The notes under the pieces: generated by a model
Databases searched by the model: none
What the model was told of the DNA's origin: nothing
The model's input: the letters and a program-made list of their open reading frames with translations, nothing else
Translations under genes and position numbers: made by a program
In this document: one piece after another, positions 34,096 to 43,452 of the stretch
Position numbering within the stretch: position 1 is the first letter of the stretch
How the letters are laid out: each line of letters opens with the position of its first letter
Origin: Flavobacterium sp. 1
GTDB lineage: Bacteria > Bacteroidota > Bacteroidia > Flavobacteriales > Flavobacteriaceae
Assembly: GCF_002797935.1 (NCBI RefSeq)
Contig: NZ_PGER01000001.1
Location: 1-64,000, forward strand
Reading direction: 5' to 3'
Length of the DNA: 64,000 nt

Positions 34096-36570
34096 CTAAT
34101 TTCCGAATTTTATTCCAACAATTACACCCTCATTTTGGAATCCGTTTTGATAGGAACGGACATAATCGATGCGGAACATTTTTAATTTTCCAAAACCGAG
34201 ATTGTCCAAGCCTACGCTGTACTCTGAATAGGGATTGGTATTTGGTACTGCCAGTAAATGATAGCCCAAAACTAAGTTTGATTTAAGCAGGTTCAGTAAA
34301 GGGATTTTGTTCATTATAAATCCTCTGTCATTGTGCTCCGTGTGGAACTCAAAATAACTGTTGTTGGTGCTGTTTGTATAGTAAGGCAATAAATTAAACA
34401 CATTCAAATAATTTCCGGATAGCCCAGCATAAGTTTGATTTCCGTTGAAATGCTGGTAATCCATAAAAGCAATATTTTCGGCATTAAAGAATTTCCCAGC
34501 TTTTAGGTTCAGTCCAAAATCTCCTTTGTTCCCGAAAGTATGGCTGTATTTTAGTTGTGTATTGATATTGGTAAATTCATATTTTTTCTCGGTTCCGGCA
34601 AATCCTTTCTCAAGTCCTAAGTATAATGTGGGGTATTTATTGCTTCTAATATTGTATTTTCCGTCAGGTCTTGAAGCATATTTATTACCGAAATTTATTT
34701 TGGCAGTCAAATTCAATTTAGCCAAACTGTGTTTTTCGAACCCAGAGTTTGTATAGTCATTTGGATCTAAGGGATTATTTGAAAAATAGTCATCGTCATT
34801 TTTGATAAAAGTATAATCGGCCGTGTTGAATAACGGTTTTCGTTGCTCATAATCAATTTTTCCTTTAAGATTAACGCCATTTGCAACATCTTGACCATAC
34901 TCGATTTCGGCAAATTCCAAATTGTATAATTTCATGTAATTGTCCTTAAAAAATAAAGTACTGATAGAGTTTATAAATGGGCTTATGGGTTCGTCCCGAT
35001 TGAACTGCTTCACTGTGCTTCCTCCGGCAACTTTTATATTTGCATAATTTTGATTGTTGAATTGGTGCCAGTATTTCCCGCTAACTCGAAGACGATCATC
35101 AGAAAAACCATAATTGATTTTCAAATCTACGCTAGTCCGCCTTCCTTTTTCTTCCTGCTTCCAGTTAGAATAGGAGAAACCAGTATCAAAGTTCCATCCC
35201 TGTACGGTATTGAAACTTAACGAGCTGAGGTCAAGTAATCCTTTATATCCTAAAGAATATTTTTTTGAACTGCTTCTGTAGGTGTAGCCAGTGATAGGGT
35301 CAAAGAATTTAAACTTGTTCCCTTTTTTATCAATTGAATCTAAGTATTTTGGAGAGTTGCGGACTTTATGAATGCTGTCTTTCCTTACATAATCGGTGAT
35401 TTCTTCGCTTGTTAGCGGGATGGGTCTGTTTGCATTCCAGAAAACTGTATCTTTTTTATTCGAATTTATATCGACTGTCGTAATCTCGTTAGTGAATGTT
35501 TTTTTGTCAAAGGAATCAACAAATTCATAATTGTTGTAAACGTAAGTGTATTTACCGTTGAATTTGATTCCAAATATCCCCGCATTAAATTCAAGGCTTT
35601 GCGTATTTTTAGTCCAAATTTTACTGTTTTTATTGTAGCTGAAATTTTGTTTCAATGTCATGACATCAATAACGTCTTCTTTCATTCGGTAGCCTTTTAT
35701 GTCTAAATCTATGGCATAAATAGCCCACGAATCATCTACAATATAGATGTAACCTTCAAAAACCGGTTCTTTATCTCTTTTGGCAATAATTTTTATTTTA
35801 TTGATTGTTTGATTGTTTTCATCGACAAAAGTGCTTTCCAATTTATATTTATAATAGTTGAATGCATTATCAGCTATTGGCGAAATCATATTGATGCCAA
35901 AACGGATAGTATTATCATAAAAATCATAAAAAGAAGATCTTGCGGTATTGTAAGCATATCCTTTGTTGTCCCCGCTTACTTTTGAAGCCGTAACAACTTC
36001 TTTCAAATTGTTTGGTTTTTCATAAACAATTTTAGAAAATGTTTCAGACAAAGATATAATGCCAGTTCCAGTAGAATCTAAAGCACCATTCATATCGCCT
36101 ATTTTCTGCCCAAATATTTTTTTAGGAGCATTTTTCAGTTTAAAAATCCCTCGGGAATAAAAATCAGCTTTAAATCGTGACGTTTTGTTCGTATTTTCTT
36201 TTTTGCTGGCAATTGCTTTTTTTATGATGGTATTTGCTGGATTGTCCTTTGTATTAATAACTACTTCATTAAGCGAATAGCTTTCTTCAATCATTTTTAC
36301 ATCCAAAGGAAATGCTGATTTATCTGCTGGAATTTCTATTTTTTGAGTTTTAAAACCCAAATATTGGAAAACAATTTTATTCTTGCCAGAAGATTTTAAA
36401 TGAAGCTGATATTTTCCCTGCTCGTTTGTGGTTGTTCCGTTATAGGTGTTTTCTTCAAAAACGTTAATAAGTGGCAGCGGATTTCCTTTTTCATCGGTGA
36501 CGGTGCCTTTTATTTGGGCAGTTGCCTGAATGGACAGTAATAGTAAAAAGTACAAAAAAGCGTTTTTCAT
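34096..36570 (-). CDS. DUF5686 outer membrane protein with carboxypeptidase-like domain
   Basis: 824 residues. A signal peptide (MKNAFLYFLLLLSIQATAQ) is followed by a CarboxypepD_reg-like domain (KGTVTDEKGNPLPLINVF) and then the long DUF5686 part, probably a periplasmic region and a beta-barrel ending in the aromatic-rich strands GVIVGIKFGN. The family is typical of Bacteroidota outer membranes, related in plan to TonB-dependent receptors but without a plug. The function is not known. It is a single gene on the minus strand. Confidence 0.9.
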   Translation of the reverse strand: MKNAFLYFLLLLSIQATAQIKGTVTDEKGNPLPLINVFEENTYNGTTTNEQGKYQLHLKSSGKNKIVFQYLGFKTQKIEIPADKSAFPLDVKMIEESYSLNEVVINTKDNPANTIIKKAIASKKENTNKTSRFKADFYSRGIFKLKNAPKKIFGQKIGDMNGALDSTGTGIISLSETFSKIVYEKPNNLKEVVTASKVSGDNKGYAYNTARSSFYDFYDNTIRFGINMISPIADNAFNYYKYKLESTFVDENNQTINKIKIIAKRDKEPVFEGYIYIVDDSWAIYAIDLDIKGYRMKEDVIDVMTLKQNFSYNKNSKIWTKNTQSLEFNAGIFGIKFNGKYTYVYNNYEFVDSFDKKTFTNEITTVDINSNKKDTVFWNANRPIPLTSEEITDYVRKDSIHKVRNSPKYLDSIDKKGNKFKFFDPITGYTYRSSSKKYSLGYKGLLDLSSLSFNTVQGWNFDTGFSYSNWKQEEKGRRTSVDLKINYGFSDDRLRVSGKYWHQFNNQNYANIKVAGGSTVKQFNRDEPISPFINSISTLFFKDNYMKLYNLEFAEIEYGQDVANGVNLKGKIDYEQRKPLFNTADYTFIKNDDDYFSNNPLDPNDYTNSGFEKHSLAKLNLTAKINFGNKYASRPDGKYNIRSNKYPTLYLGLEKGFAGTEKKYEFTNINTQLKYSHTFGNKGDFGLNLKAGKFFNAENIAFMDYQHFNGNQTYAGLSGNYLNVFNLLPYYTNSTNNSYFEFHTEHNDRGFIMNKIPLLNLLKSNLVLGYHLLAVPNTNPYSEYSVGLDNLGFGKLKMFRIDYVRSYQNGFQNEGVIVGIKFGN

Positions 36571-36654
36571 AAATTTGAATTTTATGTTTGACGCTTTTTT
36601 GTATGTCTGTTACATGAATATTGAGCGGTTTCTGTTAAAATTTATATAAAAGTA

Positions 36655-37068
36655 TTACAAAAAAGACTGAATGGCCAAATCATAGCTTTTTAATCCAAAA
36701 CCTAAAATGACTCCTTTAGCATTTCCAGAAATATAGGATTGATGCCTGAAGCTTTCACGTCCATAAGTGTTTGATATGTGAACTTCGACTACTGGAGTTG
36801 TAACCGCTTTTATAGCATCACCAATACCGACAGAAGTGTGAGTATAAGCACCTGCATTAAGAATTATTCCGTCATAGTTAAATCCTAATTCCTGTATTTT
36901 ACCAATTAATTCTCCTTCAATATTGCTTTGGTAATAGATTAATTCTAATTGAGGGAATTTGTTTTTTAAAATTTCAAAATAGTCTTCAAATGTTTGGGAA
37001 CCATAAATTTCAGGCTCTCTTTTTCCAAGTAAATTTAAGTTTGGACCATTAAGGATGGCAATTTTCAT
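36655..37068 (-). CDS. aroQ: Type II 3-dehydroquinate dehydratase
   Basis: Third step of the shikimate pathway, cytosolic dodecamer. 137 residues. Signs: NGPNLNLLGKREPEIYG at the start (catalytic Arg and Tyr), YQSNIEGEL, ILNAGAYTHTSVG (Asn), EVHISN (His) and the C-terminal GFGLKSYDLAI. No neighbour in the same pathway. Confidence 0.97.
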   Translation of the reverse strand: MKIAILNGPNLNLLGKREPEIYGSQTFEDYFEILKNKFPQLELIYYQSNIEGELIGKIQELGFNYDGIILNAGAYTHTSVGIGDAIKAVTTPVVEVHISNTYGRESFRHQSYISGNAKGVILGFGLKSYDLAIQSFL

Positions 37069-37097
37069 AATTTTAGTTTTTGTAAAAATAAATAATC

Positions 37098-37154
37098 CCC
37101 GCTGAATTTGAATGCTATTTGAAAAAAATCTATAGTTCTTGAAAATTCAGCGGG
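37098..37154. repeat. Inverted repeat upstream of aroQ
   Basis: CCCGCTGAATTT at 37098-37109 is perfectly mirrored at 37143-37154, with a 33-base loop between. It lies between the divergent aroQ and outer membrane protein genes. An operator or a leader hairpin is possible. Confidence 0.55.
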
Positions 37155-37322
37155 TTTATATGTTTTTGTTACGCAAAACTTTCCTTTGTTTTAAATTGTT
37201 GGTTTTTTTTGAAAGATTAATTTTTTAGATGATGTGAGTTATTGTTAAATGATGTTTTTGTCAATACAATAATTGTTGTTTTTTCGTACATTTATCTTCG
37301 TATTAACAAACAAAACAAAAAA

Positions 37323-37925
37323 ATGAAAAAGATTCTTTTATTATTAGTAACAGTATTTGCTATTAATTTTGTGGATGCTCAAGAGACAGTAATGCCTAAA
37401 GCTACTTTTTCGAAAGGCAATATGTGGATTGAAGGCGGCATTAGTTTAACAACAGGAGACAGCAGTGATGATTATTTTGCAATGACTCCAAAAGTTGGTT
37501 TTTTTTTGGATGAGAAGTGGGCAATAGGTGCAGATATTAATTATGCCTCAGTGTCTTATTTGCCAAATAGTAATAATCTTGACAAATCAGATTCGTTTGG
37601 GATTGGAGGATTTGCAAGATATTATTTCTTGAATTTAGGAAATTTTAAGGCTTATGGTGAAGCTGGATTAGGTTATAACCATTCGGAATTAAATTATTTA
37701 AATGGTTCTTCTAATGTTAATAATGGCATAAAAGCGAACATTGATTTAGGAATTAATTATTTCTTTACTCCAAAATGGGCCGCCACATTTACTCTGGCTG
37801 AAGTGTTGAGTTATAATAATACTAGTCCAGAAAATGGAGATAATACTAGTGATTTGGTAATTAATATCAATTTGTTTAACAATATTTTTGCTCAGCCAAA
37901 ATTTGGATTGTTGTACAAATGGTAG
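37323..37925 (+). CDS. Outer membrane beta-barrel protein
   Basis: 200 residues from the ATG at 37323. The longer frame from 37242 is rejected because the signal peptide MKKILLLLVTVFAINFVDAQ begins here. Mature strands alternate (MWIEGGISLTTGDSS, KVGFFLDEKWAIGADINYAS), and the last strand ends in FGLLYKW with a terminal aromatic residue, as expected for an OmpW/OMP_b-brl small barrel. Function unknown. Confidence 0.85.
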   Translation: MKKILLLLVTVFAINFVDAQETVMPKATFSKGNMWIEGGISLTTGDSSDDYFAMTPKVGFFLDEKWAIGADINYASVSYLPNSNNLDKSDSFGIGGFARYYFLNLGNFKAYGEAGLGYNHSELNYLNGSSNVNNGIKANIDLGINYFFTPKWAATFTLAEVLSYNNTSPENGDNTSDLVININLFNNIFAQPKFGLLYKW

Positions 37926-37946
37926 TTTAAATTCTATTGATAATAC

Positions 37947-37973
37947 AAACCTCCTAATTCGGGAGGTTTTTTT
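37947..37973 (+). terminator. Terminator of outer membrane protein gene
   Basis: AAACCTCC and GGAGGTTT pair, followed by T residues. Confidence 0.85.
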
Positions 37974-38002
37974 ATGCGCCAAAAAGTCTTTACTTTGTCA
38001 TT

Positions 38003-38899
38003 ATGAATTGGGAATCGTATTTAAAGAGTTATCAGTCGTATCTTAAGATTGAAAGAGGTTTGTCTAAAAATACCATTGACAATTATTCTTTCGATATTGA
38101 ACGTTTATGTTCGTTTTTATCTCAAAATTCAATTCAGGTTTCTCCTATCGCTATTAATGAAGAAACATTACAACAATTTATTTACTCAGTCTCCAAAGAA
38201 GTAAATCCGAGATCGCAGGCGAGGATAATTTCTGGTTTGAAAAGTTTTTTTTCTTACTTAATATTTGAGGATTTTAGAAATGATAATCCTTTGGAATTAA
38301 TAGAATCTCCAAAAACTGGGCGTAAACTGCCCGATACTTTGGCTCTAGAGGAAATTGATGCGCTTATTTCGGCAATTGATTTGAGTTCGAATGAAGGGGA
38401 ACGCAATCGGGCTTTGCTGGAAACTTTATACGGCTGCGGATTACGGGTTTCTGAATTGGTTTCCTTAAAAATATCCGATTTATTTTTTGAAGAAGGGTTT
38501 ATTAAAATTACTGGAAAAGGAAATAAGCAGCGTTTTGTTCCTGTTGGAGATTTGACTCAAAAATATATTGAGATTTATAAAAAAGAAGTGAGAGTTCATC
38601 TGAATATTCAAAAAGGATTTGACGATACTTTATTTTTGAACAGAAGGGGAAAGCAGTTGACACGAGCGATGATTTTTACAATCATTAAGGATTTGGCTGT
38701 AAAAATCAATTTGAATAAAAAAATTAGCCCGCATACATTCCGGCATTCATTTGCTACGCATCTGTTAGAAAATGGAGCCGATTTGCGTTCCATACAATTA
38801 ATGCTTGGTCATGAATCTATTACTACGACCGAGATTTATGTTCATTTGGACAGAAAATATTTAACAGAGGTTATTAATGCTTATCATCCAAGAAAGTGA
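38003..38899 (+). CDS. xerD: Tyrosine recombinase XerD-like
   Basis: 298 residues, normal length for the housekeeping chromosome-dimer resolvase. SAM-like N-terminal domain (YLKIERGLSKNTIDNYSFDI), then the catalytic residues: Arg in GCGLRVSELVSL, His/Arg in SPHTFRHSFATHLL, His in LMLGHESITTTEIYVH and Tyr in the last motif. It sits in core chromosome, away from the island, so it is not its integrase. Confidence 0.93.
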   Translation: MNWESYLKSYQSYLKIERGLSKNTIDNYSFDIERLCSFLSQNSIQVSPIAINEETLQQFIYSVSKEVNPRSQARIISGLKSFFSYLIFEDFRNDNPLELIESPKTGRKLPDTLALEEIDALISAIDLSSNEGERNRALLETLYGCGLRVSELVSLKISDLFFEEGFIKITGKGNKQRFVPVGDLTQKYIEIYKKEVRVHLNIQKGFDDTLFLNRRGKQLTRAMIFTIIKDLAVKINLNKKISPHTFRHSFATHLLENGADLRSIQLMLGHESITTTEIYVHLDRKYLTEVINAYHPRK

Positions 38900-38983
38900 T
38901 TTTTTGTAATAATTGTAACATTTTGTAATAATATCTGTTTAAGTTTCAATATTTTTGTTAATGCATAAAGAAGTATCGAAATC

Positions 38984-40486
38984 ATGATTTTTACAGCCAA
39001 TAAAAACCCCGAAGATTTAAATAAATTATACGAAAGCCTGATAAAACAGCTGCCGAATATAATTTTTCAGATAAGGGTAAATTCTCTTAAACAGATTACA
39101 GTCGATTTTTTGAGCAAGCCAATTGAAATTCTTGATGAATTTTCGATACAAGAATTTCTGGAGGATTCTTATAATTTGTCCAATTATAAAATTTATGAAC
39201 CAGATTTAAAAATGTTTTTGGATTCATACGAAAGGGCTATTTCGAGCAATGAAAAATGGGAGATTGATTTCAGATTGCTGATGCCTGAAAGCGGATATAA
39301 ATGGATTCGTATTGACGCAACACCTAAAAAGAATGATCATAACGAAATAGTTTTTTATGGATTAATTTCGGATATAACGATAGTAAAAGAACAGGAAATT
39401 AGGTTAAAAGTGGCTGATGAAAGGTATCATTTTGCTGTACAAGCTTCGGATAGAGGAGTTTGGGATTGGGACTTAACTACCAATAAAGTGTATTATTCTT
39501 CAGAGTCGATGAAGATATTGGAACTAACAGAGTCTGATTTAGTTGCTGCTCCGGAAGAATGGGACGAAAGGGTTCATCCTGATGACCGTGAAGAATATTA
39601 TGGAAATATCAATCTGCATTTTGATAATAAAATCCCTTTCTATGAAACCTGCCATCGGGTCTTGTGTTCAGGAAAATACAAATGGATTCTGGACAGAGGA
39701 AAAGTTATAGAAAGAGACGAAGAAGGGAAGCCTTTGCGTATTGTTGGGACTCATACCGATATTTCAGAGCAAAAGGAGAAAGAGATTGAGTTGGCTAAGA
39801 TGCTCGAAATTGTAAATGTCCAAAATAATAAGCTGCTTAATTTTGCTCATATTGTTTCTCATAATTTAAGAACGCATAGCGGTAATATTAAGTCATTATT
39901 GGATTTGCACAAAGAAGCTCTTTTGTCAGAATCGGACACACTGGGTAATATTCAAATTGTATCCGATGAGCTGTTTTCTACGATTGAAAGCTTGAATGAT
40001 TTGGTTAGTGTTTATACGGAGAGAGAGAATAATATGCAGCTTTTAAAAATCAATAGCTTTATTGATAAAGTTTTAGATGTGCTGCATGAGTCTATTAAGT
40101 TAAAAGGAATTCAGGTGTTGAATTATGTTCCTAATTCGGTAAAAATACTTTGTATACCTGCTTACTTAGAGAGTATTATGCTGAACTTATTGACTAATGC
40201 AATCAAATATTCAGATCCAAATAAAGAGGCAAAAATTGTCTTTACTACTGAGCCGAATGATGATTTTGTAATTTTGAATGTAAAAGACAACGGATTGGGA
40301 ATTGATTTAGAAAAACACAAAGATTCTATTTTTGGATTATATAAAACATTTCATAGAAACAATGATGCCAGAGGAGTCGGTTTGTATCTAACCAAAAATC
40401 AGATTGAGAATATGGGCGGTAAAATTGAGGTGGAAAGCACTCTTAATTTTGGAACAACTTTCAAGGTTTATTTTAAAAAGGAATAA
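38984..40486 (+). CDS. PAS-domain sensor histidine kinase
   Basis: 500 residues, cytosolic (no membrane segment). The first part is PAS-like (ends in WIRIDATPKKND and YGLISDITIVKEQE). A second PAS of the PAS_3 type follows (FAVQASDRGVWDWDLTTNKV). The H box is FAHIVSHNLRTHSGNI, where His is phosphorylated. The ATPase part has the N box LLTNAIKYS and the G boxes DNGLGI and RGVGLYLTKNQ. No response regulator is next to it, so it is an orphan kinase. The signal is unknown. Confidence 0.9.
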   Translation: MIFTANKNPEDLNKLYESLIKQLPNIIFQIRVNSLKQITVDFLSKPIEILDEFSIQEFLEDSYNLSNYKIYEPDLKMFLDSYERAISSNEKWEIDFRLLMPESGYKWIRIDATPKKNDHNEIVFYGLISDITIVKEQEIRLKVADERYHFAVQASDRGVWDWDLTTNKVYYSSESMKILELTESDLVAAPEEWDERVHPDDREEYYGNINLHFDNKIPFYETCHRVLCSGKYKWILDRGKVIERDEEGKPLRIVGTHTDISEQKEKEIELAKMLEIVNVQNNKLLNFAHIVSHNLRTHSGNIKSLLDLHKEALLSESDTLGNIQIVSDELFSTIESLNDLVSVYTERENNMQLLKINSFIDKVLDVLHESIKLKGIQVLNYVPNSVKILCIPAYLESIMLNLLTNAIKYSDPNKEAKIVFTTEPNDDFVILNVKDNGLGIDLEKHKDSIFGLYKTFHRNNDARGVGLYLTKNQIENMGGKIEVESTLNFGTTFKVYFKKE

Positions 40487-40531
40487 TACTCTTTACTGAT
40501 TATTTTTTTTAGAAATTTTACGCTAAATGAA

Positions 40532-40573
40532 AAAAATCCAAATTCCAATTTATTAATCGGAATTTGGATTTTT
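40532..40573. terminator. Bidirectional terminator
   Basis: AAATCCAAATTCC and GGAATTTGGATTT pair between the convergent kinase and rny genes, with A and T runs outside. Confidence 0.8.
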
Positions 40574-40610
40574 AGTATTTAAATCTTTCTTATAAAGAAA
40601 GGTTGTGTTT

Positions 40611-42173
40611 TTATTTTGCAATATTCACCGCTCTGGTTTCTCTGATTACAGTAACTTTAACTTGTCCAGGGTAAGTCATTTCAGTTTGAATTTTTTGAGA
40701 GATTTCAAAAGATAAATTAGCTGCGTTGTCATCAGATACTTTTTCGCTTTCTACAATTACGCGAAGTTCTCTACCAGCTTGAATTGCATAAGCATTTTTC
40801 ACGCCGCTGAAACCGTATGCCACTTCTTCAAGGTCTTTTAAACGCTGAATGTAAGAGTCCAAAACTTGTCTTCTTGCACCAGGTCTTGCACCCGAAATCG
40901 CATCACATACCTGTACAATAGGCGATAATAATGATTTCATTTCTATCTCGTCGTGATGAGCTCCAATAGCGTTGCAAACTTCTTCTTTCTCGCCATATTT
41001 CTCCGCCCACTGCATTCCTAATAATGCGTGTGGCAAATCACTTTCTGCATCTGGCACTTTACCAATATCGTGAAGTAATCCAGCTCTTTTGGCAAGCTTA
41101 ACATTCAATCCTAATTCGGCAGCCATAATACCGCAAAGTTTAGAAACTTCGCGCGAGTGCTGCAATAAATTTTGTCCGTATGAAGAACGGTATTTCATTC
41201 TGCCGACTACTTTTATTAATTCTGGGTGTAATCCGTGAATTCCTAAATCAATTACAGTACGTTTTCCTACTTCGATGATTTCGTCATCAATTTGTTTAGT
41301 TGTTTTGGCAACTACTTCTTCGATTCGTGCTGGGTGAATACGTCCGTCTGTAACTAATTTGTGTAATGCCAAACGCGCAATTTCTCTGCGTACAGGATCA
41401 AAACAGGAAAGAATAATCGCTTCCGGAGTATCATCGACAATAATCTCAACTCCAGTTGCTGCTTCAAGTGCTCTGATATTTCTTCCTTCACGTCCAATGA
41501 TTCTTCCTTTTACATCATCTGATTCAATGTTGAAAACCGATACGCAGTTTTCGACTGCTTCTTCAGTTCCAACTCTTTGAATTGTATTGATGATGATTTT
41601 TTTGGCTTCCTGTTGTGCAGTTAATTTTGCCTCTTCAATAGTATCTTGAATATGAGACATCGCTTTACTTTTTGCTTCAGCTTTTAAACCTTCAACAAGT
41701 TGTTCTTTGGCTTCATCAGCAGATAATCCAGAGATAACCTCCAGTTGCTGTAACTGGCTTTTGTGTAGCTTGTCAACCTCTTGCTGTTTTTTCTCTAAAT
41801 TTTCAATTTTTGAGGTGTATTCTGCAGTTTTTGCTTCAAAATCGTCGTTAACTTTTTTAGCTTTTGATAATTCATTTGAAATCTGAGATTCTTTGTCACG
41901 AATTCTTTTTTCTACTTCCGCTACTTTCTTGTCTCTGGCTAGAATTACTTGTTCGTGCTCCGCTTTTAATTCGATGAATTTTTCTTTTGCTTGAAGAATT
42001 TTATCTTTTTTAATGTTCTCAGCTTCAAGATTGGCATCTTTTAGTATAGATGTTGCTTCTTTTTTAGCACTTTTAATCAAATTAGAGATATTGCTTTTTT
42101 CGATGATTTTTGCGATGCCAAATCCTAGTGCAATACCCGTAATTCCTGAAATAATTATTGTTATGATGTCCAT
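40611..42173 (-). CDS. rny: Ribonuclease Y
   Basis: A membrane-anchored endoribonuclease that starts mRNA decay. 520 residues. An N-terminal membrane helix ([20 protein letters not shown]), a long coiled coil (about 30-170), a KH domain ([20 protein letters not shown]) and the HD domain (LLHDIGK, later [13 protein letters not shown]) are all visible. Standard length and order. The 6S-like RNA gene lies just upstream on the same strand. Confidence 0.96.
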   Translation of the reverse strand: MDIITIIISGITGIALGFGIAKIIEKSNISNLIKSAKKEATSILKDANLEAENIKKDKILQAKEKFIELKAEHEQVILARDKKVAEVEKRIRDKESQISNELSKAKKVNDDFEAKTAEYTSKIENLEKKQQEVDKLHKSQLQQLEVISGLSADEAKEQLVEGLKAEAKSKAMSHIQDTIEEAKLTAQQEAKKIIINTIQRVGTEEAVENCVSVFNIESDDVKGRIIGREGRNIRALEAATGVEIIVDDTPEAIILSCFDPVRREIARLALHKLVTDGRIHPARIEEVVAKTTKQIDDEIIEVGKRTVIDLGIHGLHPELIKVVGRMKYRSSYGQNLLQHSREVSKLCGIMAAELGLNVKLAKRAGLLHDIGKVPDAESDLPHALLGMQWAEKYGEKEEVCNAIGAHHDEIEMKSLLSPIVQVCDAISGARPGARRQVLDSYIQRLKDLEEVAYGFSGVKNAYAIQAGRELRVIVESEKVSDDNAANLSFEISQKIQTEMTYPGQVKVTVIRETRAVNIAK

Positions 42174-42201
42174 GTTTATTAAAAATTTATATATAAAAAA
42201 A

Positions 42202-42354
42202 GCCTACATCAGAAGTTGTATAAACTCGAAAAGACAAGTTTTGAGCTAACTCACTGTTCAAGTTTCCTCGCCGAAGCGTGGCATGCTTTAGTAGTGATGA
42301 TTTGCTCATTCTAAATTGTTAGTGTTGAGTTTACCAATATGAACTAATGTAGGC
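42202..42354 (-). ncRNA. ssrS: 6S RNA (6S-Flavo-like)
   Basis: On the minus strand the sequence opens with GCCTACATTAG and ends with CTGATGTAGGC, an 11-pair closing stem with one G:U, followed by seven T. Inside, GTAAACTC pairs with GAGTTTAT, then a wide open region, then an apical stem with a TTCG loop. A long rod with a central bubble is the 6S plan, mimicking an open promoter for RNA polymerase. Its place right after zapA is the classic 6S setting in E. coli (zapA-ssrS). The family call is inferred from structure and synteny. Confidence 0.75.
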
Positions 42355-42380
42355 AGTATCTTAGTCTTTGTAAAGAACGT

Positions 42381-42674
42381 TTAATTTTCGAGATATTCGT
42401 CTAAAATCAAATTGATTTTGTTTAGTCTTTCAATGGTTTCATCACCATTTATAGCATTGTCAATCTGTTTTTGTTCCGCTTGAGAAGCAAATTGTAATGC
42501 GCACATGGCCAATACATCCTGTTTGTCTCTTACAGCATAATTTTCTTCAAATTGCCTAATCATCGCATCAATTTTTTTAGAAGCACTTCTTAGTCCTTCT
42601 TCCTGAGAGAAATCTACCGTTAACGGGTAAACTCTGTCTGCAATTGATATTTTAATTTTAAGCTTTTCGTCCAT
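42381..42674 (-). CDS. zapA: Cell division protein ZapA
   Basis: 97 residues that bundle FtsZ filaments. Pattern KIKISIADRVYPLTVDFSQE, then EGLRSASKKIDAMI and the coiled-coil end; LAMCALQFASQ is typical. It follows a coiled-coil gene by ten bases and stands before the 6S-like RNA. Confidence 0.9.
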   Translation of the reverse strand: MDEKLKIKISIADRVYPLTVDFSQEEGLRSASKKIDAMIRQFEENYAVRDKQDVLAMCALQFASQAEQKQIDNAINGDETIERLNKINLILDEYLEN

Positions 42675-42684
42675 GTGTCTTTTA

Positions 42685-42975
42685 TTAATCTGATAGCTGG
42701 GCTATGCAGTAATCAATTTCACGAATTATTGAATTTATTTTAAGCTTTGTATCTCTTTTATTGTCGTCACTGCCTAATAATGCATTGGTTATTTTGAGTG
42801 TTTCTAATTGTGTTTTTAGCACTTCAATCTCTTTGGATTGATTTTGTGTTAACACTGCAGCATTTTTTAACTCTAAACGTAAATCTTGATTGTTTTTCTC
42901 TAAACTTTGTATTTTTAGAAAAAGTTTTCCAATCTTATTTTCAAGAGTATCAATTATTTCTGCAATCACACTCAT
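42685..42975 (-). CDS. Small coiled-coil protein, ZapB-like position
   Basis: 96 residues, almost wholly heptad-like helix (IIDTLENKIGKLFLKIQSLE, then RLELKNAAVLTQNQSKEIEV). It shares an operon with zapA, which suggests a division role similar to ZapB. Coiled coils are too simple for a sure family call. Confidence 0.7.
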   Translation of the reverse strand: MSVIAEIIDTLENKIGKLFLKIQSLEKNNQDLRLELKNAAVLTQNQSKEIEVLKTQLETLKITNALLGSDDNKRDTKLKINSIIREIDYCIAQLSD

Positions 42976-43003
42976 TATAATTCCTATTCATTACTTAATC
43001 TTA

Positions 43004-43033
43004 CAAAGTTAGTATTCCTTTTTATTATTACAA
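43004..43033 (-). promoter_or_regulatory. Promoter of the zapA operon
   Basis: TTG (43033-43031), 19 bases and TAACTTTG (43011-43004) on the minus strand. A perfect consensus, 28 bases before the coiled-coil gene. Confidence 0.8.
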
Positions 43034-43452
43034 TATTTTATTGATTTTTTTACGTTAAAATAATCAATTATCTAGAAATCAGTTTGTTGTATTTTTATCT
43101 TTTTTGTCTTTGATCAGTGTTCGATTGTAAATGGAGTTGTTCGCAAAAATGCCTAATGTTTGTCTTTGAGCCCTGATCGTAACGGCATCCTTTCCTTTTT
43201 TTCTTTAAAAAAGGAAAGATATAGTGTAGAGCAGGTACCATATTACTGAAAATGCCTTATGATGTTGCTCCAAAAATTAATATGCGCACTCAGATTTGTG
43301 GGTTTTGCTTGCTTTTTTTATCTTAGCAAAAATGAATTACAGGAAATGTGCATAAATGCAAGTTGATTGTGAAAATCAAATATAGTTTTGTGTAAAATTA
43401 TAAAATGGGAGTTAATTCCAGATGACCGATAAAAAATGATATAAAACCGTAT
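43034..43452. other. Intergenic region with dispersed repeat
   Basis: No gene. It contains repeat copy C (43169-43235) and otherwise AT-rich sequence before the M23 peptidase. No clear promoter pair was found. Confidence 0.6.
43169..43235 (-). repeat. Dispersed intergenic repeat, copy C
   Basis: Reversed relative to copy A: AGCCCTGATCGTAACGGCAT, a hairpin CTTTCCTTTTTT with its mirror, then GATATAGTGTAGAGCAGG. Both arms match copies A and D; the central hairpin is different. Confidence 0.75.

Noticed and set aside
38003..38899. XerD as the integrase of the island
   Set aside because: It lies 14 kb away in core sequence and has housekeeping length and motifs; the serine recombinase at the tRNA is the better candidate.
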